Notes: generated from the letters alone by a model not told the origin. DNA of 64,000 nucleotides from Ornithomonoglobus_A sp045612845 (GCA_045612845.1 JAZKZV010000003.1:62001-126000), one strand, 5' to 3'. Shown: positions 8,073 to 16,248, numbered from the stretch's first letter. Numbers and translations: made by a program.

Positions 8073-9614
8073 ATGAGCAAGCACGATTGGCTAAATAACG
8101 CAGTTGTTTATAATATATATCCACAATCTTTTATGGACTCAAATAACGACGGAATTGGTGATTTGAAGGGTCTTATTCAAAAGCTTGACTATATAGAAGA
8201 AATGGGCTTTTCAGCAATATGGTTAAACCCTATATACGAGAGTCCCTTTAAAGACGCAGGATATGATATAAGCGATTTTTATAAGGTTGCACCCCGATAT
8301 GGCACAAACGATGATTTTCGCAATCTGTGCTTTGAATGTAACAAACGCAATATACGCGTAATTATGGACCTCGTGGCAGGCCATACCTCAACAGAGCACG
8401 AGTGGTTTAAAAAATCTTCACTCCCCACCCAAAATGAATATACAAACAGATATGTATGGACCGACTCCGTATGGGACAAAGGCGAGGAAAACAACTTTAT
8501 TAGCGGCTGGTCGGACAGAGACGGTTGCTATCTTAATAACTTTTTCTACTGTCAACCCGCTTTAAACTACGGATATAAACAGATAACAAGGCCTTGGCAA
8601 CTGCCTATGGACCACCCCGACTGTTTGAAAACGCGTGAAGAGCTTTTAAATATTATGGATTTTTGGATGAATTTAGGTGCAAGCGGTTTCAGGGTAGATA
8701 TGGCTTCATCACTTGTAAAAGGCGACCCTGACGGAAGTGGTATAAAAGAACTGTGGCAATATTTAAAAGCAGAATTTACATCAAGAAATCCTGATGGTTT
8801 TTTAATTGCAGAATGGGGCAACCCGTCAAATTCCATACCAGCAGGATTTGATATAGACTTTATGCTACAGTTTAATAATAAAGCATACACTACTCTTTTC
8901 AGACACGAGGAGGGTACTAACCAGATAAACAATTGGATTGGCGATAGTTATTTCCGCTCAAACGGTAAAGGCGATGCAAGGGATTTTTTTAGCATCTATA
9001 TGCCATTTTACGAAAAAACCAAGGATATTGGATATATCTCTATCCCCTCGGGCAACCATGATATGCCACGTCTCTCTATGGGGCGTGATATGACGGATTT
9101 AAAGATAGCCTACACCTTCTTATTAACAATGCCCGGTGTACCGGCTATATACTATGGCGACGAAATCGGAATGCGATATGTAGAGGGACTATCCTCAAAA
9201 GAGGGCGGTTTCAACAGAACAGGCGCGCGTACTCCAATGCAGTGGTCTAAGGATAAAAACTTGGGTTTCTCTCAGGCAGATGATATATACATCCCCGTCG
9301 ACTCATCATACGATGCCCCCACTGTGGAAGGACAACTGAGTGATGAAAACTCACTTATTAACTACGTTAAAACTCTTATAAATTTAAGAAAAGAGCATCC
9401 GTCCCTGTGGGCAGATGCAGACTTTAAATTATTGGAATGTGATTATCCGCTTGTTTATTTAAGAGATAATATAATGATTGTAATAAACCCAAAAGACAGT
9501 TCTGTACAAAGACTTATCGGCGCAGGCGCAACGTGCATTGCAGGTGTAAATGCAAGAATAAATAATGGCACATTATCCATATGGGGTAAGGGCGCCGCAA
9601 TTATACAATTATAA
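8073..9614 (+). CDS. GH13 alpha-amylase-family glycosidase (alpha-glucosidase type)
   Basis: A 513-residue cytoplasmic (no signal peptide) glycoside hydrolase of family 13. The barrel motifs are in order: VVYNIYPQSF, GDLKGLIQKLDYI, AGYDISDF, MDLVAGHTS, the nucleophile Asp209 in GFRVDMAS, the acid/base Glu247 in LIAEWGN, and Asp330 in GNHDMPRL. The DSNNDGIGDL segment and overall length fit the oligo-1,6-glucosidase/alpha-glucosidase subfamilies that hydrolyse short imported oligosaccharides; exact bond specificity cannot be read. It has its own promoter and a strong GGGAGG site and is monocistronic, followed nine bases later by a large palindromic repeat. Confidence 0.9.
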   Translation: MSKHDWLNNAVVYNIYPQSFMDSNNDGIGDLKGLIQKLDYIEEMGFSAIWLNPIYESPFKDAGYDISDFYKVAPRYGTNDDFRNLCFECNKRNIRVIMDLVAGHTSTEHEWFKKSSLPTQNEYTNRYVWTDSVWDKGEENNFISGWSDRDGCYLNNFFYCQPALNYGYKQITRPWQLPMDHPDCLKTREELLNIMDFWMNLGASGFRVDMASSLVKGDPDGSGIKELWQYLKAEFTSRNPDGFLIAEWGNPSNSIPAGFDIDFMLQFNNKAYTTLFRHEEGTNQINNWIGDSYFRSNGKGDARDFFSIYMPFYEKTKDIGYISIPSGNHDMPRLSMGRDMTDLKIAYTFLLTMPGVPAIYYGDEIGMRYVEGLSSKEGGFNRTGARTPMQWSKDKNLGFSQADDIYIPVDSSYDAPTVEGQLSDENSLINYVKTLINLRKEHPSLWADADFKLLECDYPLVYLRDNIMIVINPKDSSVQRLIGAGATCIAGVNARINNGTLSIWGKGAAIIQL

Positions 9615-9622
9615 ATATCAAA

Positions 9623-9722
9623 CACATAGAGGGCTGTCTGTGTAAATTCGTTTTTGCGAGTTTTAAATCCGTAGGATTTAACTGTCTGAGCAATAGAATT
9701 TAGACAGATTGCCCTCTATGTG
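9623..9722. repeat. Palindromic intergenic repeat, copy A
   Basis: A 100-bp imperfect palindrome. The outer arms are CACATAGAGGGC and GCCCTCTATGTG (12 bp, perfect); inside are TGTAAATTC/GAATTTA, TTGC/GCAA and GTTTTAAATCC/GGATTTAAC around a GTA loop. It begins nine bases after the GH13 stop. Copies B, C and D share the interior. Confidence 0.85.
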
Positions 9723-9729
9723 CAAAAAA

Positions 9730-9840
9730 ATAAAAGCAAAAGGGTTGTCTGTGTAAATTCGTTTTTGTGAGTTTTAAATCCGCAGGATTTAACTGTATGA
9801 ACAATATCGAATTTATACAGACTGCCCTCTCCGCTTTTAT
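9730..9840. repeat. Palindromic intergenic repeat, copy B
   Basis: A second copy, tandem to copy A, with different outer arms ATAAAAGC/GCTTTTAT. Read on the minus strand it is followed by ATTTTTTTG, so it could terminate the gene at 9863-10297. Together A and B fill the 248-base gap between two convergent genes; nothing else is seen there. Confidence 0.85.
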
Positions 9841-9862
9841 GTGATTTGTCGCAATAATTTTT

Positions 9863-10297
9863 TCAAAGAAATCCACGCATATCAACTGCAAGCTTTTCCT
9901 CTAAGTTTATAAGACGTTTTGTTATATCCTTTGATACCTCGTCAGCCGCTTTATATTTGTTAAGATATTTATTAAGCGACTTTACACCCATATTGCAACC
10001 GTCTGTCATAAGGTCTGCAATAGTGTGGTCCGACTCATTTACCGCAAGCATTACATTTGTTTTCATCCACGACATTCCCTTTGTAATAGCCGCAGGTTCT
10101 TTTCCTTCATCTTTATACTTATCCAAAAGCTCTTGTATTTCACCATCAAGCTTTTCGTGTTCATTTTTACAATCGGTCAGGAGCTTTTCAAGTTCTTTTT
10201 GACTTACGTTATCAAGTACCTCTTCTATCGAAGAAATCCCCATCTTGACTCCCGCATCACATTCTCTTAAAAGTTTTATTGTATCTTGTTCTACCAT
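9863..10297 (-). CDS. Helical protein of unknown function, possibly ferritin-like
   Basis: 144 residues, nearly all predicted alpha helix, soluble, without signal peptide. Heptad-like stretches (ISSIEEVLDNV, ELEKLLTDCKNEHEKL, SLNKYLNKY) suggest a four-helix bundle, and GMSWMKTN with IADLMTDGCNMG forms a conserved-looking centre. DUF2383/ferritin-like proteins of Bacillota are the closest idea, but metal ligands are not obvious, so this is left open. The start has AGAGGTGAT in front. It lies 52 bases behind the bile-salt-hydrolase-like gene on the same strand and may be cotranscribed. Confidence 0.7.
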   Translation of the reverse strand: MVEQDTIKLLRECDAGVKMGISSIEEVLDNVSQKELEKLLTDCKNEHEKLDGEIQELLDKYKDEGKEPAAITKGMSWMKTNVMLAVNESDHTIADLMTDGCNMGVKSLNKYLNKYKAADEVSKDITKRLINLEEKLAVDMRGFL

Positions 10298-10349
10298 AAT
10301 AAATCACCTCTATAGTAGTTTACCATCAAGGCGATAATTTATACAATAT

Positions 10350-11321
10350 TCAGTTTTGCATATTAAATTTAGACGTGTATGATATATCAAAGGTAATAAG
10401 CTCATCTGTATTAAGATTTTCCTTATGCATATCTACTGCATTAACAGTATGGTTATTGTAGGTTGTATAATAATAAATACCCCTGTCAGCATTGCAACAT
10501 GAGGAATAGTTTGTTATCTCATAACCATCCCCCACCATTACACACCCCTTTTGCTGATATACCGAATATAAAATATGAAAAAACTGATTTACTATTTCTT
10601 CCTCACTGTCCCCATATACCGAATTAAGCTTGGTAAAGCTTGCCCGGATAAATCTTGACATTGACGAGAGGTCGCCCGGTATTCCAATTCCACCCATTCC
10701 CCTACTGTATGCTTTTAACTCAATTTTATCAGAAAATTTATTCTCAGGCTCTTTTGGGGATACATTCATATAGTTTGATAAATTAAACATATGAAAATCA
10801 AAAGTCGGGTTGTTTGTTAAAACTCCAACGGGATTTTCATATACATTTAAACCACTATGTGTTTGTTCAACCGTTATAGCCTTTTCTTCATCAGCAACAA
10901 GCCAATGCAAAGGTGTTGGTGGCAAATCCGGACTTATTGCCTCATCGGTAATATTTATTTTTTTAAGAAGTGCTTTAACCTCATTTACTGTGGCACATTG
11001 CAATAAAATCCATGGTATCAGCTCATATGATGCTACATTATCCTTATCGGCAGCAGCTTTTCTATACTCTGCATTTTGGGGAAAGTTTAACCCCGCAATA
11101 CTTAGTCCCTTTTCGTTTGTTGCGTCAAAATATAAAGGATATCCGTTATACGGTAGTGCCATACCTAAAATTGCATAATGCTTTCTTATTTCTTTTCCGT
11201 TTAGAAAATAAAAAGGAAAAAACCTGGGTGTGATAGTAACCTTTTCGCCAAAGGTATGCTCATAGTCCAGATTTCTTCCAAAATAAAAGTTTTTATTTTT
11301 TACACATATTGCAGTACACAT
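10350..11321 (-). CDS. Linear amide C-N hydrolase of the choloylglycine hydrolase family (bile-salt hydrolase type)
   Basis: 323 residues of the Ntn-hydrolase superfamily. After removal of Met1 the nucleophile is Cys2 (MCTAIC). Other active-site positions fit: Arg16 and Asp19 in GRNLDY, Asn79 in GLNFP, Asn171 in LTNNPTF and an arginine in SRFIRASF near residue 226. These match bile-salt hydrolases and penicillin V acylases; length and the SIAGLNFP and NNPTF motifs favour the bile-salt hydrolase group of Gram-positive gut bacteria, but substrate preference cannot be settled by eye. No signal peptide, so intracellular, as usual for these enzymes. AAGGGG precedes the start. Confidence 0.87.
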   Translation of the reverse strand: MCTAICVKNKNFYFGRNLDYEHTFGEKVTITPRFFPFYFLNGKEIRKHYAILGMALPYNGYPLYFDATNEKGLSIAGLNFPQNAEYRKAAADKDNVASYELIPWILLQCATVNEVKALLKKINITDEAISPDLPPTPLHWLVADEEKAITVEQTHSGLNVYENPVGVLTNNPTFDFHMFNLSNYMNVSPKEPENKFSDKIELKAYSRGMGGIGIPGDLSSMSRFIRASFTKLNSVYGDSEEEIVNQFFHILYSVYQQKGCVMVGDGYEITNYSSCCNADRGIYYYTTYNNHTVNAVDMHKENLNTDELITFDISYTSKFNMQN

Positions 11322-11381
11322 AAAATATCCCCTTTTTTATTTATTTTATGTGTTTTTAGGATTTTAATTCGTAAACACGCA

Positions 11382-11405
11382 AAAACCGAGGCAATGCCTC
11401 GGTTT
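11382..11405 (-). terminator. Terminator behind the SGNH hydrolase gene
   Basis: AAAACCGAGGC and GCCTCGGTTTT form an 11-bp stem with a two-base centre, four bases past the stop codon of the minus-strand SGNH gene. The A-run on the plus strand gives a T-run on the minus strand. Confidence 0.85.
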
Positions 11406-11408
11406 TGT

Positions 11409-12488
11409 TTATTTTATAATTTTTCTTAACTCTCTTTCTATTCTGTTTGCCATAGAGAAAAATCCCAAGTCATTCGGATGCCCGAAGTCTATGAACATAT
11501 TGTCTCCGGCACCAAGTTCTTCTGCAAAATCGGAACCGTCAATAAAATATATATTTTTGTCGCCTGATGCCACTGCATTATCATAAGTCTTTTTAATAAT
11601 CGCCTTACGCTCGTCTGCTTCTTTTTTACCAAGATACGAAGCACCAGAGGGCATTGATAAGCAAATTATTGGCAAATCGGGTTGTGCTTCCCTTACAATT
11701 TTGTACATTTTCTCGTGTGTTTTCTCTAAATACTCACAATCGGGTGCATTGTAGTCATAATCATACACAAATACACTCATTTTCTGTTTTGCAATATAAT
11801 TCGCAATAGCATCCTCCGCGAGTGCGCTGCCCGAAAAACCAAGATTTATATAATCAGAATCCAATCGTCTGGTTATAATGTTTTGGTATATCATACCTGG
11901 ACGTGAAGCACATCCACCCTGTGTAATAGATGATCCGTAATACATTATCGGAGTTTTATATATATAGTCTCTGCACGTCTTTACTGTTGCTTTATCGCTA
12001 AGTGCAATGTATAGCTCCTTCACACCGCCATAAGATGGAAGATATAATGTATATTCACGCATTTTGTTTTCTTTTATGTTTATTTCACCATCGTATTTCT
12101 CATAGTCATCATACGGTGGCACAAAAGTTATTATCTTTTTTTGTACTCCCCCATCTTCAAAATACAAATCAAAGCCTGCATTGTTTGTAAACGAGCTTTT
12201 TGAGCTCTTTGATGTATTATGAATATGTGCAATTATAGCTATGTACTCAGAGTCTGTTGCAAATCTTACACGTCCGCCCGCTGTATTGGTGTTTAGAAAA
12301 TCAACACACTCGCTTACCTCCTTTGCCACTTCATGAGGTATTCTGTGGAAACAGTCATTGTTATCACTTGGCGGTATTACACCAAAAACTCTAAATGGTT
12401 CTTCACATACATTATAGACTTTAATATCTTCTCTTGAAAGACCTGTTTTGATAATAAAATTCTCATCTACTTCTTCTATTTTCTTCAT
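11409..12488 (-). CDS. SGNH/GDSL-family hydrolase with N-terminal accessory domain
   Basis: 359 residues. Residues 1-165 form a beta-rich accessory domain (FRVFGVIPPS, RVRFATDSEYIAI, YTLYLPSYGGVKELYI) common in front of bacterial carbohydrate esterases. The SGNH core follows: block I YYGSSITQGG with the catalytic serine, block II LGFSGSA with the glycine, a LPIICLSMPS strand, and block V DFGHPND with the Asp-His pair. The block III asparagine is not evident (YDYDYNAPD is the likeliest site). Such proteins deacylate polysaccharides or lipids. No signal peptide is seen. It is the last gene of a probable operon after the CDF exporter and TRIC channel (15-base gap). Confidence 0.85.
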   Translation of the reverse strand: MKKIEEVDENFIIKTGLSREDIKVYNVCEEPFRVFGVIPPSDNNDCFHRIPHEVAKEVSECVDFLNTNTAGGRVRFATDSEYIAIIAHIHNTSKSSKSSFTNNAGFDLYFEDGGVQKKIITFVPPYDDYEKYDGEINIKENKMREYTLYLPSYGGVKELYIALSDKATVKTCRDYIYKTPIMYYGSSITQGGCASRPGMIYQNIITRRLDSDYINLGFSGSALAEDAIANYIAKQKMSVFVYDYDYNAPDCEYLEKTHEKMYKIVREAQPDLPIICLSMPSGASYLGKKEADERKAIIKKTYDNAVASGDKNIYFIDGSDFAEELGAGDNMFIDFGHPNDLGFFSMANRIERELRKIIK

Positions 12489-12503
12489 TTTTATACCTCA
12501 TCT

Positions 12504-13148
12504 CTATTTGTTAATATTTATTCTTGGTAAGCTCCATCTATACCTCGTCGCCAACATTCTTATTACAAATATCGACATCATTGACAAAACAGATGACAGA
12601 TTAACATTTTGTGTGTATTTTCTGAGTATATAATACAATATACCGCCTATAATTGCTGCCATTGCATACACATGTTTTTTAAACACATATGGTGTTGTAT
12701 CTATGAGCACATCCCTCACTATTCCGCCGCCAATTCCCGTAATCATACCCGCAAAAACAACAAGGAATCCATTGTTTATATATCCGTTTGAATAACACAT
12801 TTCCGAGCCCATTACAACAAATGCCGACAATCCGACAGCATCGAAAATATTATTTATGTACTCAATTTTCATCCTGAAATAATGAAAACTTCTTCTGTAT
12901 ATATAAGCTACTATAAAAGTTAAAATTGCAACAAATAGCGAAACCAAAAAGATGGGAAAGTCATTAAATATAGCACATGGAGATATTCCTAATATTATAT
13001 CCCTTACTATTCCCCCGCCAAATGCAGTTATGCATGCCAAAAAAACAACACCAAACACATCAAGTCCCGAGCTTATTGCTACCAAAGACCCTGACAGTGC
13101 AAATGCGATAGTTCCTATTATTTCCATAATGTTTATTATCTGTGTCAT
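12504..13148 (-). CDS. TRIC-family cation channel (UPF0126 type)
   Basis: 214 residues, seven likely membrane helices, built of two homologous halves each bearing the diagnostic GGGIVRD motif. This is the UPF0126/TRIC family of trimeric monovalent cation channels. A more upstream in-frame ATG (13235) would overlap the CDF gene by 74 bases; the ATG at 13148 has AGAGG at proper spacing and gives the usual family length. It is 13 bases behind the CDF transporter and 15 bases before the SGNH gene, so all three are likely cotranscribed. Confidence 0.9.
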   Translation of the reverse strand: MTQIINIMEIIGTIAFALSGSLVAISSGLDVFGVVFLACITAFGGGIVRDIILGISPCAIFNDFPIFLVSLFVAILTFIVAYIYRRSFHYFRMKIEYINNIFDAVGLSAFVVMGSEMCYSNGYINNGFLVVFAGMITGIGGGIVRDVLIDTTPYVFKKHVYAMAAIIGGILYYILRKYTQNVNLSSVLSMMSIFVIRMLATRYRWSLPRININK

Positions 13149-13161
13149 TTTAAACCTCTTT

Positions 13162-14052
13162 TCAATGGTGATGATGGTGGTGATGACCACACTCATTGTG
13201 TTTAATATAACAGTTTTTGTGATGACAGTGCTCATCAGATGTTTCGAACTCTAATGTTACATGGCTTATGTTATAGTCTTTTACCTTTTCTCTTATTTTA
13301 TCTTTTATATTGTGGCTATCCTCATCTGTAACAACATGCATTGTTGCATAATTGTTATATCCGTCAATGCTCCATACATGAATATGGTGGATGTCTAACA
13401 CTCCTTGTATTTTACAAAGGTCATCTCTTAGTTTTTGCATTTCTATACCTGAGGGAATTTTTTCGAGAAACAGATTTATCATAATTTTAAGATTTTTTAT
13501 AGCATTTATGAATATAAATACCGAAACACCAATAGACATAATCGGGTCAAGAATCCAAAAATCAGTAAAGCGCATAACAACTGCACCTATTAAAACAACA
13601 ACCCAGCCAAGTACATCCTCAAGCATATGAAGATTTACTGCTTTTTGGTTAAGAGAATCTCCATCCCTTGTAATGAGGGCGGCTATAAAATTAACAATAA
13701 CACCAATAACAGCAAATATAATCATTCCGCTGTAGTTAATTTCAACAGGGTTAAATATCCTCACAATCGCATTATATATAACAACCATTGAGCCAAAAAG
13801 CAAAATAACTGTTGTTATTAAGCTCCCCATAACAGAAAACCTTGTGTAGCCGTATGTATAAATATCATCAGGCTCTTTGTTACTTTTGCGCTCCAAAAAA
13901 TAAGATATGCCAATGCTTAGTGCATCACCCATATCGTGCACTGCGTCGGAAACAATAGCCACACTACCGCTAAGAGCACCGCCAATGAACTCAAAAACCG
14001 AAAACATAGCATTAAGAATAAAAGCAATTAAAATATTTTTTTGTGTCCTCAC
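13162..14052 (-). CDS. Cation diffusion facilitator transporter (zinc/iron/manganese efflux)
   Basis: 296 residues with six transmembrane helices and a cytoplasmic C-terminal ferredoxin-like domain. The metal site of helix 2 is SDAVHDMGD (Asp36, Asp40) and of helix 5 HMLEDVLG (His-x3-Asp), the two halves of the CDF tetrahedral site. The C-terminal domain shows VLDIHHIHVWSIDG. The protein ends in a histidine-rich tail with CHHKNC and seven terminal histidines, a natural metal-sensing or buffering extension. The start is GTG behind AAGGAG. First gene of the CDF-TRIC-SGNH unit. Confidence 0.92.
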   Translation of the reverse strand: MRTQKNILIAFILNAMFSVFEFIGGALSGSVAIVSDAVHDMGDALSIGISYFLERKSNKEPDDIYTYGYTRFSVMGSLITTVILLFGSMVVIYNAIVRIFNPVEINYSGMIIFAVIGVIVNFIAALITRDGDSLNQKAVNLHMLEDVLGWVVVLIGAVVMRFTDFWILDPIMSIGVSVFIFINAIKNLKIMINLFLEKIPSGIEMQKLRDDLCKIQGVLDIHHIHVWSIDGYNNYATMHVVTDEDSHNIKDKIREKVKDYNISHVTLEFETSDEHCHHKNCYIKHNECGHHHHHHH

Positions 14053-14084
14053 TTGTTTGCACTCTCCTTATTTATAGTTTGAAT

Positions 14085-14119
14085 TACCCCAATTCGTGCC
14101 AATAGCACAAATTGGGGTA
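14085..14119 (-). terminator. Terminator-like hairpin between nagB and the CDF gene
   Basis: TACCCCAATT and AATTGGGGTA pair over a 15-base loop (GTGC/GCAC can extend inside). It is 18 bases past the nagB stop. The T-run on the minus side is weak, so termination may be partial. Confidence 0.6.
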
Positions 14120-14137
14120 TTATAATCTTTTTATATA

Positions 14138-14860
14138 TTATTCGCCATATGCTTCTTTATCACAAAGAATTGTTACATCAGGGTGCAATTTTAATAATGT
14201 TGATGGATTAGATGTCTTAATTTCATCCGATAAAAGGTCTTTTATTGCATCTTTCTTTGATGCACCGTTTGCAAGAAGAATAATCTTTTTTGCACCAAAT
14301 ATTGATGCCATACCCATTGTAAGAGCATGCTTTGGCACATCATCAGCACTTGCAAAGAAACGTGCATTTGCATCTATTGTATCCTCTGTAAGACCTGTCT
14401 TATGAGTTGGTGCAATAAGTGCGTCATCAGGTTCGTTAAATGCAATGTGTCCGTTTCTGCCTATTCCAAGAACCTGAATATCAATTCCACCTGCTACCTC
14501 TATGGCTTTATCATATTTAGCACACTCCTCATCCGGATTTTGTGCCTCACCGTTTAGAAGATGTGTGTTTTCCATTTTGATATCGATATGATTAAACAGG
14601 TTATCGTTCATAAAATAACGGTAGCTCTGGTCATTATCAGGACTAATTGGATAATATTCGTCCAAGTTATATGAAACAACCTTTTCAAAGCTTATTTCTC
14701 CGCTCTTATTCATATTTATAAGCTCTTTATACATTCCTGTTGGTGTTGAGCCTGTTGCAAGACCAAGCACACAGTTTGGCTTATTTTTTATTACGTCTGC
14801 CATAATCTCGGCAGCCTTTTTTGATATTTCCTCGTAATCTTTACATACTATAAATTTCAT
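14138..14860 (-). CDS. nagB: Glucosamine-6-phosphate deaminase
   Basis: Converts glucosamine-6-phosphate to fructose-6-phosphate plus ammonia, linking amino-sugar use to glycolysis. 240 residues, normal for the Gram-positive form, which lacks the allosteric C-terminal extension. Visible motifs are LATGSTPTGMY (phosphate binding), YNLDEYYP with the catalytic aspartate, and the signature VLGIGRNGHIAFNEP with the catalytic histidine. No nagA or transporter is next to it in the window. It is transcribed from its own promoter at 14947-14975. Confidence 0.95.
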   Translation of the reverse strand: MKFIVCKDYEEISKKAAEIMADVIKNKPNCVLGLATGSTPTGMYKELINMNKSGEISFEKVVSYNLDEYYPISPDNDQSYRYFMNDNLFNHIDIKMENTHLLNGEAQNPDEECAKYDKAIEVAGGIDIQVLGIGRNGHIAFNEPDDALIAPTHKTGLTEDTIDANARFFASADDVPKHALTMGMASIFGAKKIILLANGASKKDAIKDLLSDEIKTSNPSTLLKLHPDVTILCDKEAYGE

Positions 14861-14946
14861 ATTACATCACCCTTCTTTATTTTGTGCGGGAAAATTTATT
14901 TTTAATCTTGGGAAAATTTAAAAATTATAATTTTATCACTTTCATT

Positions 14947-14975
14947 ATTATATCACAAAGCTCTTTTTTTTGCAA
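14947..14975 (-). promoter_or_regulatory. nagB promoter
   Basis: On the minus strand, TTGCAA and TATAAT are separated by 17 bp with TGA immediately before TATAAT. The leader to nagB is about 80 bases and very A/T-rich. Confidence 0.7.
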
Positions 14976-15084
14976 TATTATTTTGAAATATAAATTACAA
15001 AAAAAGTTGAATATAAACGCCAATAATGAACATAATAAAAATGTGTTTAAAAGACACATCAAATTTTCCATTTCATATACATTT

Positions 15085-15120
15085 GGAGGTATTAACGTGA
15101 TTTTTCGTGTTAATACCTCC
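15085..15120. repeat. Perfect 12-bp inverted repeat in the nagB/DUF1540 gap
   Basis: GGAGGTATTAAC and GTTAATACCTCC around a 12-base centre, about 110 bp upstream of the nagB promoter and 80 bp upstream of the DUF1540 promoter. A T-run is absent on both sides, so it is not a typical terminator. The 412-base gap 14861-15272 also holds both promoters and a second structured segment at 15132-15182. Confidence 0.6.
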
Positions 15121-15200
15121 GGTGAATCAAATTGCACCGCCAAAATTTTCTCACCCCTAAAGGTGCGAAATGGCGATGTGCATACTTTCCATTATACGTC

Positions 15201-15229
15201 TTGTCTGTCCACAAGCAAGGCAGTATAAT
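15201..15229 (+). promoter_or_regulatory. Promoter of the DUF1540 gene
   Basis: TTGTCT and perfect TATAAT with 17 bp spacing. A 10-bp inverted repeat, CTGTCCACAA at 15205-15214 and TTGTGGACAG at 15244-15253, flanks the -10 and start site and may be an operator. Confidence 0.65.
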
Positions 15230-15272
15230 GTTTTCATTACTATTTGTGGACAGAAAGGCTATGGAAATTATT

Positions 15273-15449
15273 ATGAGCGATTGTTGTAATTCACCAAACA
15301 AAAGCATAAGATGCTCTGTCTCACAGTGCCAGTATCACTGCAACACTAAGGACTATTGTTCTTTAGAAAGCATTCAGGTAGGCACACACGAGGCAAACCC
15401 TACAATGATTGAGTGCACAGACTGCACATCTTTTAAGCTAAGAAGCTAA
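15273..15449 (+). CDS. DUF1540 small cysteine-rich protein
   Basis: 58 residues. The body is the DUF1540 pattern of a short metal- or disulfide-type knot: IRCSVSQCQYH, then DYCSLESIQVG and ECTDCTSFK, plus an extra CC near the start. DUF1540 proteins are common in Clostridia and Bacilli, and their function is unknown. Start choice is uncertain: an ATG four codons upstream (15261) is only two bases from AGAAAGG, while 15273 is 14 bases from it; 15273 gives the more usual N-terminus. A bidirectional terminator separates it from the pan operon. Confidence 0.75.
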   Translation: MSDCCNSPNKSIRCSVSQCQYHCNTKDYCSLESIQVGTHEANPTMIECTDCTSFKLRS

Positions 15450-15451
15450 AT

Positions 15452-15484
15452 AAAAATGGGACTGTTAAAACAGTCCCATTTTAT
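15452..15484. terminator. Bidirectional terminator between DUF1540 and coaX
   Basis: AAAATGGGACTG and CAGTCCCATTTT form a 12-bp stem around TTAAAA, with T-rich flanks in both directions, between two convergent genes. Confidence 0.88.
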
Positions 15485-16248
15485 TATATATTTTTATTAT
15501 ATATAATCATAAGGCCTTTTAAAAGCAATTCATCATCAAGGACAATATCCTTTTTACATAGCGGAACAACCGTAGGTGCAAGACCACCTGTTGCGATTAC
15601 AGTCTTAATCTCTCCTATTTGGTCTTCTATCCTCTCTATCATTCCGTCTATTGAACTTGCTGTAGAATAGAGAATACCGCTCTTCATACTGTCTATGGTG
15701 TTTTTACCAAGTACTGTTTTTGGTGCTTCGAGACTTATTTTAGGTAGCTGCGACGTGCCGCCAACCAACGAATTTAATGATACCTCTATACCCGGAATAA
15801 TTACTGTACCAATATAGTTTTTATCCTTATCTATAGCAGATATTGTTGTGGCAGTACCCATATCAAAGAATATAAGCGGCACTTCGTACTCGTTTATTGC
15901 TGCAACCGCACCTACAACAAGGTCGGCACCAACAGATGCAGGATTATCCATTTGTATATTAAGTCCTGTCTTTAACCCAGGTCCTACCAGAAGTGTATTG
16001 TTTTGTGTAATCTTACCGATTGCCTTTTTTATAACATTAGTAAGGGACGGAACAACGGACGATATAATAGCACCGCATATATCCTCATTTTTGATGTTAT
16101 AAAGCTCTAAAACATTTTTAAAATTTATTGCATATTCAAGCTCTGTTGCTTTATGATTTGTGGAGAGTCTTTCTGTAAACAGTATTTTATCTCCCTCAAA
16201 ACAACCAAGTACAATGTTTGTGTTTCCTATGTCTATAGCAAGTATCAT
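15484..16248 (-). CDS. coaX: Type III pantothenate kinase
   Basis: Phosphorylates pantothenate, the first step from pantothenate to coenzyme A. 254 residues of the ASKHA fold: phosphate-1 motif AIDIGNTNIVLG at residues 4-15, the NPASVGADLVVGAVAA segment with catalytic aspartate, FFDMGTATT for phosphate 2, and GGTSQLPKISL. Its ATG overlaps the panD stop (ATGA), so it is translated from the panBCD message. This gives a complete run from ketopantoate formation to phosphopantothenate in one operon. Confidence 0.95.
   Translation of the reverse strand: MILAIDIGNTNIVLGCFEGDKILFTERLSTNHKATELEYAINFKNVLELYNIKNEDICGAIISSVVPSLTNVIKKAIGKITQNNTLLVGPGLKTGLNIQMDNPASVGADLVVGAVAAINEYEVPLIFFDMGTATTISAIDKDKNYIGTVIIPGIEVSLNSLVGGTSQLPKISLEAPKTVLGKNTIDSMKSGILYSTASSIDGMIERIEDQIGEIKTVIATGGLAPTVVPLCKKDIVLDDELLLKGLMIIYNKNI

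Noticed and set aside
13162..13200. Seven terminal histidines of the CDF transporter look like an engineered tag
   Set aside because: The tail continues a natural His/Cys-rich region (CHHKNC) with native codon use and runs straight into the next gene of the operon; metal-binding tails are normal in this family.
15132..15272. Longer N-terminus of the DUF1540 protein
   Set aside because: The extension crosses its own promoter and has no family resemblance.
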